Below, piece after piece: positions 24,401 through 31,758 of a stretch of 64,000 nucleotides of DNA. Source of the stretch: Elephas maximus indicus (taxonomy: Eukaryota; Chordata; Mammalia; Proboscidea; Elephantidae); the NCBI RefSeq assembly GCF_024166365.1, contig NC_064830.1, positions 93,984,968 to 94,048,967 of the forward strand. Direction: 5' to 3'. Numbering within the stretch: the stretch's first letter is position 1; each line of letters opens with the position of its first letter. Below the pieces are notes generated by a model that saw only the letters and a list, made by a program, of their open reading frames with translations, was not told where the DNA came from and did not search any database. The translations under genes and the position numbers were made by a program.

Positions 24401-25816
24401 TAGACAGGGCCTTGGGGCTGAGACCCTCTTCAGACCTCATCTGCCTTCCCACTCCAGAGACCCCATTCCCAGTCCCTGCCCACCTCATCCATGCTCAGAA
24501 ACCCACCCTTGAGACCTCTCATCCCCTCCCTCACCCATTGCCATAGCAACTGCTGAGCCTGGCCTTAGCAGGCCCAAGGGGCCTTGAATTGGAACTGCTT
24601 ACAGCCAGCACTGAGCGTGAGTTCGGGAGGCACTCACGGAGGCAGTGTACATGTGAGAGAAATGCCCTTGTCCCCCACCTCAGGATCACCACCTCTTTGC
24701 ATCCAGGAGCCTGCTGAGGAGCCGGGGGTGGGGAGGCTTCAGCCCAGAAGACTTTGGACCCTATGCCACCTCCCTCCCCCTGCTCCAGGCAGCCAGTGCC
24801 CCTTGAGCTGAGTGTTTTCAACTTCTCCCATCTGGGAGGGATTTCAACCCCCACCTTACAGAAGGGAAAACTGAGGCCTTGGGAGCAGAGACCTGCCTAA
24901 GGCTGCAAACAAGACAGCTGGTGGCAGAGCCAGGATGGGGAGTCAGGGGTCGGACAGCTCAGTCCTGCTGACCTTCTCGAAGGGTGGAACAATGGGTCCC
25001 TGAAATCTTCTCCCCAAATCTGGCTGAGGGTCAATGAAAGCCCTAGATACTAGGCTGGGCCACTTGGAGCCAGCACTTCTTTGAGCCTGGGATGCTGGGA
25101 AGTGCCTCGCTGGTTGTGAGGCTTATAGGGGGTGGTTTGGGTAAAGCTGAGGACACAAGGAATGGCACTACCCAGTCTCCCGGGTTTTGCAGGAATCCTG
25201 GCCTCCTGACCTGGACTGTTCTCTCTCTCCATAGCTGTTCAGCCCTTCTCAAGTGCCCAACACCAAACCCAGTGACAGCCCCTGGACCCCAGGGGAAGGT
25301 GGGAGGGACAGACGTGTCAGGTGCACACTCCGCGGCACTGATGGCTTGGAACTACTAAGAAAGATACCTCATTTCTAGGGGATACCCCCGCCCCTCTCCA
25401 GCCACACCCCTGACAGTTCACCAGGATGTCTTCCCAGCATGTCTTCCCAGTCCTATCAAAGCCCCTTCCCTTCTAGATTCTCTCTTTGCTCCGTCCCTGC
25501 TCACTACACCTCCTCACAGACCCCAGACGCCTCCTCAGTCCCCGGCCTTCACTGACATCCTCTTCCTCTACTGTCACCTCCTGTCTGGCGCTTGCAATAA
25601 ATCTCACTGTCCCCATTTTCCCTACCAGTTCCCCACCCCGCCCACACGTCGCTGCTCCACTTGCGGGCTGTGTGCACCCCGGAAAGGTCAGGCGTTAAGG
25701 GGCGGCACCCCTCCCCGGAAAGTTGGGGCTCCCACCCCTGGCCGCGCTCACATGTCCTTGGCAGGCAGGTTCTTCCCCTCCACGATGCGGATGGACAGCG
25801 AGCTGCGCTTGGCCAT
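427..25816 (-). CDS. RASA4: RASA4 (CAPRI), Ras GTPase-activating protein 4, whole gene span of coding exons
   Basis: The product switches off Ras by stimulating GTP hydrolysis; in the known family it moves to the plasma membrane when calcium rises. Exons join in phase: 25752-25816, 19066-19122, 16838-16951, 16172-16233, 14752-14881, 12823-12904, 12090-12221, 11710-11801, 10296-10413, 9913-10063, 9542-9606, 9099-9211, 8650-8842, 8293-8430, 7640-7784, 7307-7476, 2999-3136, 2522-2657, 615-735, and a doubtful last piece 427-460. All introns are GT/AG. Domains by residue: C2A about 5-110, C2B about 130-245, RasGAP about 290-550 with arginine finger R342 (LFRSNS) and the LRFLSPAI motif near 472, PH about 565-670, Btk zinc motif H682, C693, C694, C704 with exact H-x10-CC-x9-C spacing. 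The predicted length of 751 residues is about 50 shorter than the roughly 803 I recall for human CAPRI; the shortfall is all in the tail. The N-terminus MAKRSSL and the [14 protein letters not shown] block separate it from RASAL1. Confidence 0.95.
615..735 (-). CDS. RASA4: RASA4 coding exon 19 (fourth zinc ligand)
   Basis: Encodes [20 protein letters not shown] then [20 protein letters not shown]704 completes the Btk zinc motif. Acceptor TGCCCCCAG; donor GTGAGG after two bases (CG) of codon 741. Confidence 0.92.
1375..1550 (-). repeat. tRNA-derived SINE (AfroSINE type)
   Basis: Read on plus it starts with an A-rich tail and ends at the tRNA-like head (GCCACCAGGGTTTCC), so it is inserted on the minus strand. 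It is bounded by perfect 10-bp target duplications TAAGCACCAA at 1365-1374 and 1551-1560. It lies in RASA4 intron 18. Confidence 0.85.
2522..2657 (-). CDS. RASA4: RASA4 coding exon 18 (end of PH, Btk zinc motif)
   Basis: Encodes [20 protein letters not shown], the closing PH helix with its invariant Trp, then [21 protein letters not shown]682, C693 and C694 are three of the four Btk-motif zinc ligands. Acceptor ACCTTGCAG, donor GTGGGG. Confidence 0.92.
2700..2877. repeat. (ACACAG)/(CA) microsatellite, impure
   Basis: About 175 bases of GACACA/CACACA units with interruptions, in RASA4 intron 17 between exons 17 and 18. It generates spurious Cys/Val-rich open frames on the minus strand. Confidence 0.9.
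2999..3136 (-). CDS. RASA4: RASA4 coding exon 17 (PH domain, middle)
   Basis: Forty-six codons from [20 protein letters not shown] to [11 protein letters not shown]. Acceptor GGCCCCAG, donor GTGCTG. The upstream intron of about 4.2 kb carries a SINE, an RTE fragment and a GACA-rich tract. Confidence 0.92.
3906..3988. repeat. (ACACAG)/(CA) microsatellite, second tract
   Basis: Same composition as 2700-2877, about 1 kb away on the other side of exon 17. Confidence 0.85.
4878..5037 (+). repeat. tRNA-derived SINE (AfroSINE type)
   Basis: Plus orientation: head CCCTGGTGGTGTAGTGGTTA with pol III A box, B box near CAGTTCAAATCC, RTE-like tail ending ACGACAAC. Target duplication AAGTTTAA at 4870-4877 and 5038-5045. 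RASA4 intron 16. Confidence 0.85.
5455..5635 (+). mobile_element. RTE-clade LINE 3' end in RASA4 intron 16
   Basis: AGATGGACTGACACAGTGGC, CAGGCAGTGTTTCGTTCTGT and the end ATTGACTCAACAGCACCTAA match the 37.4-37.6 kb copy. Confidence 0.7.
7307..7476 (-). CDS. RASA4: RASA4 coding exon 16 (PH domain, first part)
   Basis: Encodes [20 protein letters not shown] then [20 protein letters not shown] and [20 protein letters not shown] starts the first PH strand. Acceptor GTTGGGCAG, donor GTGGGT. Confidence 0.92.
7640..7784 (-). CDS. RASA4: RASA4 coding exon 15 (end of RasGAP)
   Basis: Encodes [20 protein letters not shown] through [16 protein letters not shown], the last RasGAP helices and start of the linker to PH. 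Acceptor TGCCCCTAG, donor GTGAGT. Confidence 0.93.
8293..8430 (-). CDS. RASA4: RASA4 coding exon 14 (FLR motif of RasGAP)
   Basis: Forty-six codons from [20 protein letters not shown] to [10 protein letters not shown]. It carries the RasGAP signature L-R-F-x-x-P-A-I; the residue after Phe is Leu where I recall Phe in human, a position that varies among RasGAPs. Acceptor TCCCTTCAG, donor GTGCGC. Confidence 0.93.
8650..8842 (-). CDS. RASA4: RASA4 coding exon 13 (RasGAP)
   Basis: Sixty-four codons from [20 protein letters not shown] to [13 protein letters not shown]. Strongly CpG-rich, unlike the other exons. Acceptor CCACGCAG; donor GTGCGC is weaker than the others but is conserved in phase. 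Confidence 0.92.
9099..9211 (-). CDS. RASA4: RASA4 coding exon 12 (RasGAP)
   Basis: Encodes [20 protein letters not shown] then [17 protein letters not shown]. Acceptor GTCCCCAG, donor GTGAGG after two bases of a Gly codon. Confidence 0.93.
9542..9606 (-). CDS. RASA4: RASA4 coding exon 11 (arginine finger)
   Basis: Encodes [20 protein letters not shown] and Lys. R342 in LFRSNS aligns with the catalytic arginine finger of RasGAPs, so catalysis is predicted to be intact. Acceptor CCTTGTAG, donor GTGAGG. A MIR-like repeat lies directly beyond the donor (about 9410-9530). Confidence 0.93.
9913..10063 (-). CDS. RASA4: RASA4 coding exon 10 (start of RasGAP)
   Basis: Encodes [20 protein letters not shown] and the helices [20 protein letters not shown]. 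This is the N-terminal half of the RasGAP core. Acceptor CCGTGCAG, donor GTGAGG after one base of the next Ser codon. Confidence 0.93.
10296..10413 (-). CDS. RASA4: RASA4 coding exon 9
   Basis: Encodes [20 protein letters not shown] then [19 protein letters not shown], the link from C2B into the RasGAP domain. Acceptor CCATTCCAG, donor GTAAGG; ends in phase 0. Confidence 0.92.
11710..11801 (-). CDS. RASA4: RASA4 coding exon 8 (end of C2B)
   Basis: Encodes [20 protein letters not shown] then [10 protein letters not shown]. The GWFRLQPD core is family-typical, but the first eleven residues differ from human CAPRI as I recall it more than the neighbouring exons do. Acceptor GTCCCCAG, donor GTGAGC. 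Confidence 0.88.
12090..12221 (-). CDS. RASA4: RASA4 coding exon 7 (C2B)
   Basis: Exactly 44 codons, phase 0 at both ends, from [18 protein letters not shown] to [14 protein letters not shown]. The WDWD and ND acidic pairs form the second calcium loop of C2B. Acceptor CTGGGCAG, donor GTAAGC. Confidence 0.94.
12823..12904 (-). CDS. RASA4: RASA4 coding exon 6 (C2B calcium loop 1)
   Basis: Encodes [20 protein letters not shown] followed by GRTQETS. The Asp residues of the first C2B calcium loop are present. Acceptor CTTCCCCAG, donor GTGAGG. Confidence 0.93.
14752..14881 (-). CDS. RASA4: RASA4 coding exon 5 (C2A-C2B linker)
   Basis: Encodes [20 protein letters not shown] and continues to the first strand of C2B ([10 protein letters not shown]). 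Acceptor TGCCCACAG, donor GTGAGA. Confidence 0.93.
14995..15130 (-). repeat. MIR/L2-type relic
   Basis: GGGGAAACTGAGGCTCAGAA, then GAGCCAAGATTAGAATCCAG: MIR read in reverse. Similar reversed MIR pieces are at about 12415-12515, 17185-17285, 24855-24945 and 43905-43985; forward ones at about 1130-1215, 7995-8090, 9410-9530 and 26805-26950. Confidence 0.6.
15752..15904 (-). repeat. tRNA-derived SINE (AfroSINE type)
   Basis: Minus-strand copy in RASA4 intron 4, more diverged than most (GTGCAACCAGGGCT head). Boundaries approximate. Confidence 0.75.
16172..16233 (-). CDS. RASA4: RASA4 coding exon 4 (end of C2A)
   Basis: Encodes [20 protein letters not shown], the end of C2A with the D-x-IG signature typical of C2 domains. 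Acceptor CTCTCCAG, donor GTAAGA. Confidence 0.92.
16838..16951 (-). CDS. RASA4: RASA4 coding exon 3 (C2A)
   Basis: Encodes [20 protein letters not shown] through [10 protein letters not shown], the middle strands of C2A with a second acidic loop (MDED). Acceptor CTCCTGTAG, donor GTGAGT. Confidence 0.93.
17830..18455 (+). mobile_element. LTR relic (ERVL-like) in RASA4 intron 2
   Basis: Blocks CCTTGGAATATCCTGC, TTGTCACACATCATTGCTGG, an AATAAA poly(A) signal at about 18358 and GGTCTTGGGGACCCCC at the end are typical of an old mammalian LTR. It lies in the intron between exons 2 and 3. Subfamily not determined. Confidence 0.55.
18611..18785 (+). repeat. MIR element
   Basis: GTCAGCCAGGCTTG, CTTTGCCACTTACTAG, TGAGCCTCAGTTTTCTCACC and AAGAATTAAATAGA are in MIR order. 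RASA4 intron 2. Confidence 0.7.
19066..19122 (-). CDS. RASA4: RASA4 coding exon 2 (C2A calcium loop)
   Basis: Encodes [18 protein letters not shown], including the conserved SDPY calcium-binding loop of C2A. Acceptor TTTTGCAG, donor GTACTG. The phase joins exon 1 (split Ile) and exon 3 (split Arg). Confidence 0.93.
20431..21250 (+). mobile_element. Tigger-like non-autonomous DNA transposon relic
   Basis: Terminal inverted repeats: left CAGCCGATTCTTCATTATTG, right end reversed CAGTTGCTCCTCATTGGTGG. The left end is preceded by TA, the mariner/Tigger target; the right TA is mutated. The interior has no transposase frame. The SINE at 20602-20771 is a later insertion. RASA4 intron 1. Subfamily not determined. 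Confidence 0.55.
20602..20771 (-). repeat. tRNA-derived SINE inside a DNA transposon relic
   Basis: Target duplications TGTTTCTGTTTA (20590-20601) and TGTTCCTGTTTA (20773-20784) show it inserted into the Tigger-like element around it. Confidence 0.85.
22143..22900 (+). mobile_element. L1 3' UTR fragment in RASA4 intron 1
   Basis: GTCATGGTTTCATGGGACAT, CTTAAAAGCTTGCATGCAGC and GTCCAGCTACCATTACCGA match the 3' UTR of the L1 at 31.8-34.1 kb. The end (ACTGGTGTATGTTCTGCTGT) is a standard L1 terminus. Confidence 0.65.
23207..23363 (+). repeat. tRNA-derived SINE, first of an inverted pair
   Basis: Plus orientation with B box AGCAGTTCGAATCC. Target duplication TGGGCCTTGG at 23197-23206 and 23364-23373. 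It interrupts a MIR element in RASA4 intron 1. Confidence 0.85.
23408..23576 (-). repeat. tRNA-derived SINE, second of an inverted pair
   Basis: Opposite orientation to the copy 44 bases away. Target duplication ATCTACCTTC at 23398-23407 and 23577-23586, a second interruption of the same MIR. Confidence 0.85.
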
Positions 25817-26340
25817 CGCGGGTCCGCGTCGCGGGGTCTTGGCCCCGGGCAGCTACACGGAGGACCCGGTGCGGCGGGCGGCCGCCGGCGAGCGCAGGAC
25901 TGGGCGCCACGGGGGGCGGGCCGCGCCGGCTTGGGGAGGGAGCGCGGGGGGTGGCCTCGCTCCCACTTCATTTACACCCTCCCCCGTCCCACGTGCGGGG
26001 ACACTACGCCCCGGCAGGCCAATCAGCGGCCGGGCTTTCCGGGGTGGGCGGGGAAGGCCCGGGCCGCGGCTCTCATTGGCTGCTTGGGGACAGGGGCGGG
26101 GCGGGGCCTGCGCTGAGGCGCGGGGAGTGCTGTGCCGCGGGGTGGATGCCCCTCGAGGCGGGTGGAGACGCCCAGCTCCCAGCAGCTCTGCGGCACCGAC
26201 GTGGGCGGGTGGGCGGTGTCCGAGTGGGCGTACCAAGGAGCCCAGGGGGGTGGGCAAGTGCAGGGGGCGTGCAGGCTGGCGGGCGGGAGGAGGAGGCACT
26301 GCCCACCGGACCGGCAGCCTGGCATCGGAGTGTGACGCGT
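25690..26340. promoter_or_regulatory. CpG island with RASA4 promoter
   Basis: Dense CpG and GC, in contrast to the flanks. Just upstream of the RASA4 start codon (on the minus strand) lie two CCAAT boxes: CCAAT on plus at about 26019 and ATTGG at about 26075. Tandem GC boxes (GGGGCGGGGCGGGGCC, about 26092-26107) sit beside them. There is no TATA box. This is a standard housekeeping-type promoter. The transcription start cannot be fixed from sequence, and most of 25820-26000 is probably 5' UTR. Confidence 0.75.
25752..25816 (-). CDS. RASA4: RASA4 coding exon 1
   Basis: Start codon at 25814-25816 has a good context (G at -3, G at +4). It encodes [20 protein letters not shown] and the following Asp, the first strand of C2A. 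The donor is GTGAGC after two bases of codon 22. It lies inside the CpG island, as expected for a first exon. Confidence 0.93.
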
Positions 26341-27025
26341 GGGGACTCTTCCTGAATGTATGATGAATGAATGAACAATTGGACACACTTAGCACGCAGT
26401 GTTTGTGTTAGAGCCGCCTCGGCCCAGAAGTAGGCTGGGGAGAGCCAGGACAGCCCAGATGTTTTAAGCACCTGCTGACACCTGGATTTTATACAGAACA
26501 CACCAGGCGGGGTTATACCTCATTTACGTGTCCTACACCCTACGCAGTGGGAACCCGCGTTCCCATTACACAGATGAGTCGCTTAGGTCCACAGAGGGGA
26601 AGTCATCAGCTGGAGGTCAGCAGGTCACCCAGCTGGTACTCCATGACCACGGGTCTTTCTACTGGGTCACCATCCTTGCCCCAAACTCAGTGTCCCGAGC
26701 TGAGTGTCTAGAATTGCCCACCTTCGTGGTTCTAGTTCTGTGGCTGGCACGGTGGCGACTGGCCCTGGGCAGCTGGCTTCTCAGGGCACCATTGCGGCAA
26801 GTGTGACTACAGACTTGGGTTCCAACTCAGCTCTGCCACACCCTTGCTGGGTGACCCTGCGCCACTGCCTGAACTTCTCTGAGCTGGTTTCATTTCATCA
26901 CCTGCTAAGAGGGAGCAGTAACATCTGCCAAAGATACCTAGGAGATACTGTGTGTGTGTTGAGTCCTGGCATGGTTTTGGTTTCAGCTACATCTTGTTTT
27001 CTTTTCCTATTTTGTATACACATAC

Positions 27026-27198
27026 CAAAACCAAAACCAAACGCAGTGCTGTCAAGTCGATTCCTACTCATAGTGACCATACAGGACAGAGTAGAACTGC
27101 CCCATAGAGTTTCCAAGGAGCGCCTGGTGGATTCGAACTGCGGACCCCTTGGTTAACAGCCGTAGCACTTAACCACTATGCCACCAGGGTTTCCTGTC
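27026..27198 (-). repeat. tRNA-derived SINE in an old L1
   Basis: Target duplication TACACATAC at 27017-27025 and 27199-27207. It sits upstream of the RASA4 promoter. Confidence 0.85.
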
Positions 27199-27209
27199 TA
27201 CACATACAC

Positions 27210-27965
27210 TTTAGCAAATTCAAAAGATATTGAAGAGTTCACCACGGAAAGTAAGTCTCCAGCTCTTTTCCCTACATTTTGTTCTGCTTTTCTATTTTGT
27301 TATTTATAGTATACATGCACACATTACCAAATTCAAAAGCTATGGAGGGGCTTTACAATGAAAAGTCTCTTTCTCTTCTCTCGCAGCCATATAAATTCCC
27401 TGAAGAATCCGCTCTTCCCAGCTCCTTGTGCATTCTTTCAGAGTCTCTGCCTATAACACATAAGCACATATGCATTTTCTTTTTCTTTTTTACACAAATA
27501 ATAGCTTACTGTTCATACTTACAGTTTTCTTATTTTACCACGGAGAACTGTGGATATCTATATACAGAAAGTATCCTTATTCTCTTTGGCCAGTTCCCTG
27601 TTAGTGACGGGCAGCTTGTTCCTGTTATTTGTTCTCACCAACAATGCTGCTGCCAACATCCTGGCTCACACACCATTTTGCACATGAGCAAATGTAGCCA
27701 AGGATGAATTCCTAGAAGTGGAATTGCCGGGCCAGGAGACATGTGCGTGCGGGACTGCTGTAGGATTTGCCAAAGTTCCTGCCGCAGCAGCTGTTCCGAT
27801 GGAACTGCCACCAACAAACAAGAGAGTGACAACTCTCCCACGTCCTCACCAGCACACACGTTATCCATTTCTTGATCTCTGTCAATGTGATCAGAGGGAA
27901 AATTATGGTTTCTCAGGGTACTGAGGGCTATTGTTTTAGGTAGTTTCTCAGGGTCATTGCTAGCC
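27210..27965 (-). mobile_element. old L1 fragment, antisense
   Basis: GAATTCCTAGAAGTGGAATT, TGCCGGGCCAGGAGACATG and CCACGTCCTCACCAGCACAC are the antisense of the L1 3' region. The SINE at 27026 interrupts its left part. Confidence 0.55.
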
Positions 27966-29089
27966 ATCCTTGGTTACTGAGATTTGCCCCCTCTGCCTCA
28001 GCATCCTCCCTAGGCCACTTGGCGGGTGGGCAGAAGCTTTGTTGGCTTCTGGGTAGGGCTGGGGTGCACTCCCCCCACCATGGGCTGCTCCTGAGGCCTG
28101 ATGTGCGGGTGGGAGACAGGGAGGCCTTCTGGCAGGTCCAGAGTTAGGGTGTTGTGCAGACCGACCCCTTTAACCTGGAGAGGCACAGCCCAAGGCTGAA
28201 CCAGAAATCTCAGGCTGGAGGGACCTTCCCCACCTGGGTTTTTTTAGTCCACTTCAGGCCTCCTGCTTGTTCACTTCCAGTGTTCGGAAGTTCCCCTCCT
28301 CCAAAGGCAGCTCTGTCCATGTTCAAACAATTCCAGCTGTGAGCAAGGCCTGGATCCCCTCCCTGCCAAACCTACAGACTGGCCCTTGGGGCCTAACCCC
28401 TGAATATTCTCCCCAGAACACTCTGACACATTCCTCCTCCCGAGTCTTCCACCTGCTCTGCTCCAAGCCCAGCCTCCTCTCCACCATGGTGTCTAGGCCC
28501 CACACTGATGTCACTATCCCCTAGGTAGCCTCACTGCCTTGCTGGCCCTCCTAGAGTGTGGACTCCAGATTGGAGCTGGGCCTCATTCTTGTGCCCTGTG
28601 CTGTGCAGAGTAGGCACAAACAGACTGACCCTTCCTTCTTCTAGGCACTAGACTCTTAATGATGCCACCCACACCTCCCTTGTTTCGGCGGGCCACACTC
28701 CCATGGTTTTTTTGTTCTAAGCAACAGAAACAAGATTGGACTCATTTAAACTCCCGAGGGTGGTGCAGAGCACCAGGCCCAAAGGCTATACACAGCAGGA
28801 ACAGCACCCTAAATCGCAGCCCAGAAGGGGCTTGGTGCAGAGACCACCTCTGCCAGCACTGGCCCCAGGCTCTCATTCCACAGTGACACAGGACACGGGC
28901 CACCGCTATGATGCTGCATGCTTGCGCCTCTCACGAGAACATCTGGTCCCACTGCAAGGCAGGCTGGGAAAGCCAGTGATGGGCATTTTCAGCATCTGTG
29001 CTGGGAGGGGCTATACCTCAGAAGGCAGGGTGGAGGGATAAAGGCGGAGGTCCCTGGACCAAGGAATGGTTCAGATAGATGCTAACCAG

Positions 29090-29225
29090 CCAAAAGTGAC
29101 AATGTTCACTGCACTCATAACGACCTTGAAGGTGGCTGAGACCTGATCCTTTACAGCACTGTCCCCTTCTGCCACCTCCCCCACCCCCATCCTGGGCTTG
29201 GCTTTTTCAGGTGGTTCCAGGAATC
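29090..29225. repeat. direct repeat, copy 1 (unknown)
   Basis: AAAAGTGACAATGTTCACTG, AAGGTGGCTGAGACC, CTGTCCCC, GGGCTTGGCTTTT: the same blocks in the same order recur at 30279-30415. Not recognised. Confidence 0.6.
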
Positions 29226-29814
29226 CAAGGGCAGGGTCTTGAATTTTTCCATGTTGCACCCAGATGACTTCCTCTTAGCACCCACCAGATGCCAGCCTGG
29301 ACTCTGGGCACCCACATCGTTCCCTCTCTCGATCCTCATGAGAGCCTGTGCAACAGGTGCTATTACCCCCTTTGCCTGAGGTTTACCTGACATGTCGCCT
29401 GGTATCCACAGCACACTCCACTTCAGAAGGAAGGTGGGAGGCTCCAGGCCTGGGGCTGCCTGGTGGGTCTTAGGCTCTGCACTGGGCGCCTGCCATTCTG
29501 CGCCTGTCCCCCAGCTCCCAGCTGACACTGGAGGCTATTCCCTCTGCACTGTCCCTTCCCTCACTCTGCAGCCAGGGAGCACAGCCCTGAGCCCGGGGAC
29601 TCCTGGGAGAACATCGTCCACTCAGCCAGGGAGGCTGGCCAAGCTTTCAGCACATTCCTAAAACAGGTCTCTGCGGAGCGGGTGAATCAGAGGGTAGGGC
29701 AGGGAGGAGGCTCAGCCTTGGCTCCTCCATTTCAGCCAGGCCTGCCCACTGTGAGGGAAGCAGGGAAGACCCCACTGCTGAGCAGACTACTGCCCTCATT
29801 TCCTACCTCCTCCA

Positions 29815-29855
29815 TTCATTCATTCATTCATTCATTCATTCACTCACTCACTCAG
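29815..29855. repeat. (ATTC)n/(ACTC)n microsatellite
   Basis: ATTC repeated about eight times, then ACTC repeats. It marks the start of an L2-like segment (about 29865-30000). Confidence 0.85.
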
Positions 29856-30278
29856 CCATCTGCTTATTTAGTCAGCGTTCATGGAGTATCTGCCATGGGC
29901 CAAGCCCTGGGCTGACATTGGGGATCCAAAGAAAAACCAGCCATGGTCCCTGCCCTCAAGGGGTTCACAGTTGACAGGAAGAGGTGGCTGTAGAAGTACT
30001 TCTGGAGAAAAATGAATGGGGAATACAGAGGAGGGAGAGGCTCGGGGGTCTTCAGAGAGGAAGTGCCATTTGAGCTGGGTTTGGTAGGATGCAGAGGGGA
30101 GCATGATGTGGTCAAGGTGGGAAGGCAAAGCTCCCAGGAGAGGGAGCACCATGAGCAAAGGCTTGGAGGCATGATAAAGGCTGGGCATTCTGGAAGCATC
30201 CAAGAGGGAGCTGTAGGAAGGTTATGGCACATGAGACTGGAGAAGCGGTCAATGAAAGGCTTTGAATGCTGGGCAGCA

Positions 30279-30415
30279 AAAAGTGACAATGTTCACTACA
30301 CTCTTGATGAGCTCTAAGGTGGCTGAAACCGGACACTTGACCGCCACTGTCCCCCATTGCCACCTTGGGCTTGGGCTTTTCCCCATGAAAGTTTTGGAGC
30401 AGAGAAGTGACATGG
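30279..30415. repeat. direct repeat, copy 2 (unknown)
   Basis: AAAAGTGACAATGTTCACTA, AAGGTGGCTGAAACC, CTGTCCCC, GGGCTTGGGCTTTT. Diverged partner of 29090-29225. Confidence 0.6.
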
Positions 30416-30424
30416 GCGGACGTG

Positions 30425-31135
30425 TGGTTAGGTGCCATCAAGTTGGTTCCCACTCACGTATAACAGAATGAAACACTGCCTGGTCCTGCACCATCCTCAC
30501 AGTCATTGTTATGTTGAGGGTCTTCCCCTTTTTCTCTGACCCTCTACTTTACCAATCATGATGTCCTCCTTTAGGGACTGGTCCCTCCTAATAATATGTC
30601 GAAAGTACTTGAGACAAAGTCTCGCCATCCTCACTTCTAAGGAGCATTCTGGCTGTAGTTCTTCCAAGACAGATTTGTTCGTTCTCCTGGCAGTCCATGG
30701 TATATTCAGTATTCTTCTCCAACACCATAATTCAAAGGCATCAATTCTTCTTCAGTCTTCATTATTCATTGTCCAGCTCTTGCATGTATAGGAGACAGTA
30801 GAAAATACCATGGTTTGGATCAGGCATACCTTAGTCCTCCAAGTGACATCTTTGCTTTGGAACTCTTTAAAGAAATCTTTTGCAGCAGATTTGCCCAATG
30901 CAATCCACCATTTGATTTCTTGACTGCTGCTTCCACGGACATGGATTGTGGATCCAAGTATAATTAAATCCTAGGCAACTTCAATATTTTCTGTTTATTA
31001 TGGTGTTGCTTATTGGTCCAGTAGTGAGGATTTTTGTTTTCTTTAAGTTGAGGTGCAGTCCATACTGAAGGCTGTGGTCTTGGGTTTTGGAAATACAATG
31101 GGTTGACTTTTTGAAGCGTTAGCATATACGTCTGT
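30425..31135 (-). mobile_element. RTE-clade LINE fragment, antisense
   Basis: Begins with the reversed 3' end (GTGCCATCAAGTTGG, AACACTGCCTGGTCCTGC) and runs into the antisense of the same ORF2 region (TTGCCCAATGCAATCC complements the start of the 37.1 kb copy). Multiple stops and an internal deletion. Confidence 0.75.
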
Positions 31136-31758
31136 CCCCAGCCCCAACAACCCCCTGTGTCCCTGACCCATTTGGCAGCTGGATGGCATGTCCCTGGCCA
31201 CATGATTCTTTTAGAAACCCATGAAAATGTTTTAATTTGAATTTCTTTTAGAATCAGAAGAAAAATTAACTTAATAGTAATAATTATATATTATAATGAA
31301 TTCTGCCTGGATTATATTTGTCTATATACCAAAGCAGTTGAAAATATAAACTTTAATTTTCATTTTTTAATTTTTTTTATCAAGAAAGGAGCTCGCACAA
31401 GTCACAAGTGCTCAGGCTCATGGAAGTCAAAGTGCCGCCTGGCCACAGGACAGGTGTATTTTGAGTTTCAATGTATGCTTTGGAAATTCACAGCAGATCA
31501 ATCATGTTGAAAGAAAAAGTGTTTGAGTTGCAACAGTGGATCTTTGAACTCCAGTAGAGCCCTGGGAGGGCCAGCAGGACAACGACCCCCACCCAGCCTC
31601 CAGAGGGAACGGGGAAAGAATGGTGGACAAGGGCATCACCTTAGGGGCCACCCTAGGGTGGAGGTCTGATGCTGAATTAACTGTGATGAAGTTTCTGTTG
31701 CCTGTGGAATGAGGGGTCACTTGAAATTAAATTGAATGATAGAAAAGTAAAGAATGCT

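Larger units (their letters stand above)
26350..31740. other. intergenic stretch upstream of RASA4
   Basis: Beyond the SINE, old L1, direct repeat, L2-like and RTE pieces listed separately, 27970-29060 and 31140-31740 show no exon, RNA gene or repeat that I can name. Confidence 0.6.

Noticed and set aside
25661..26363. long overlapping open frames on both strands
   Set aside because: Low stop-codon density caused by the CpG island; only the RASA4 exon 1 frame is supported.
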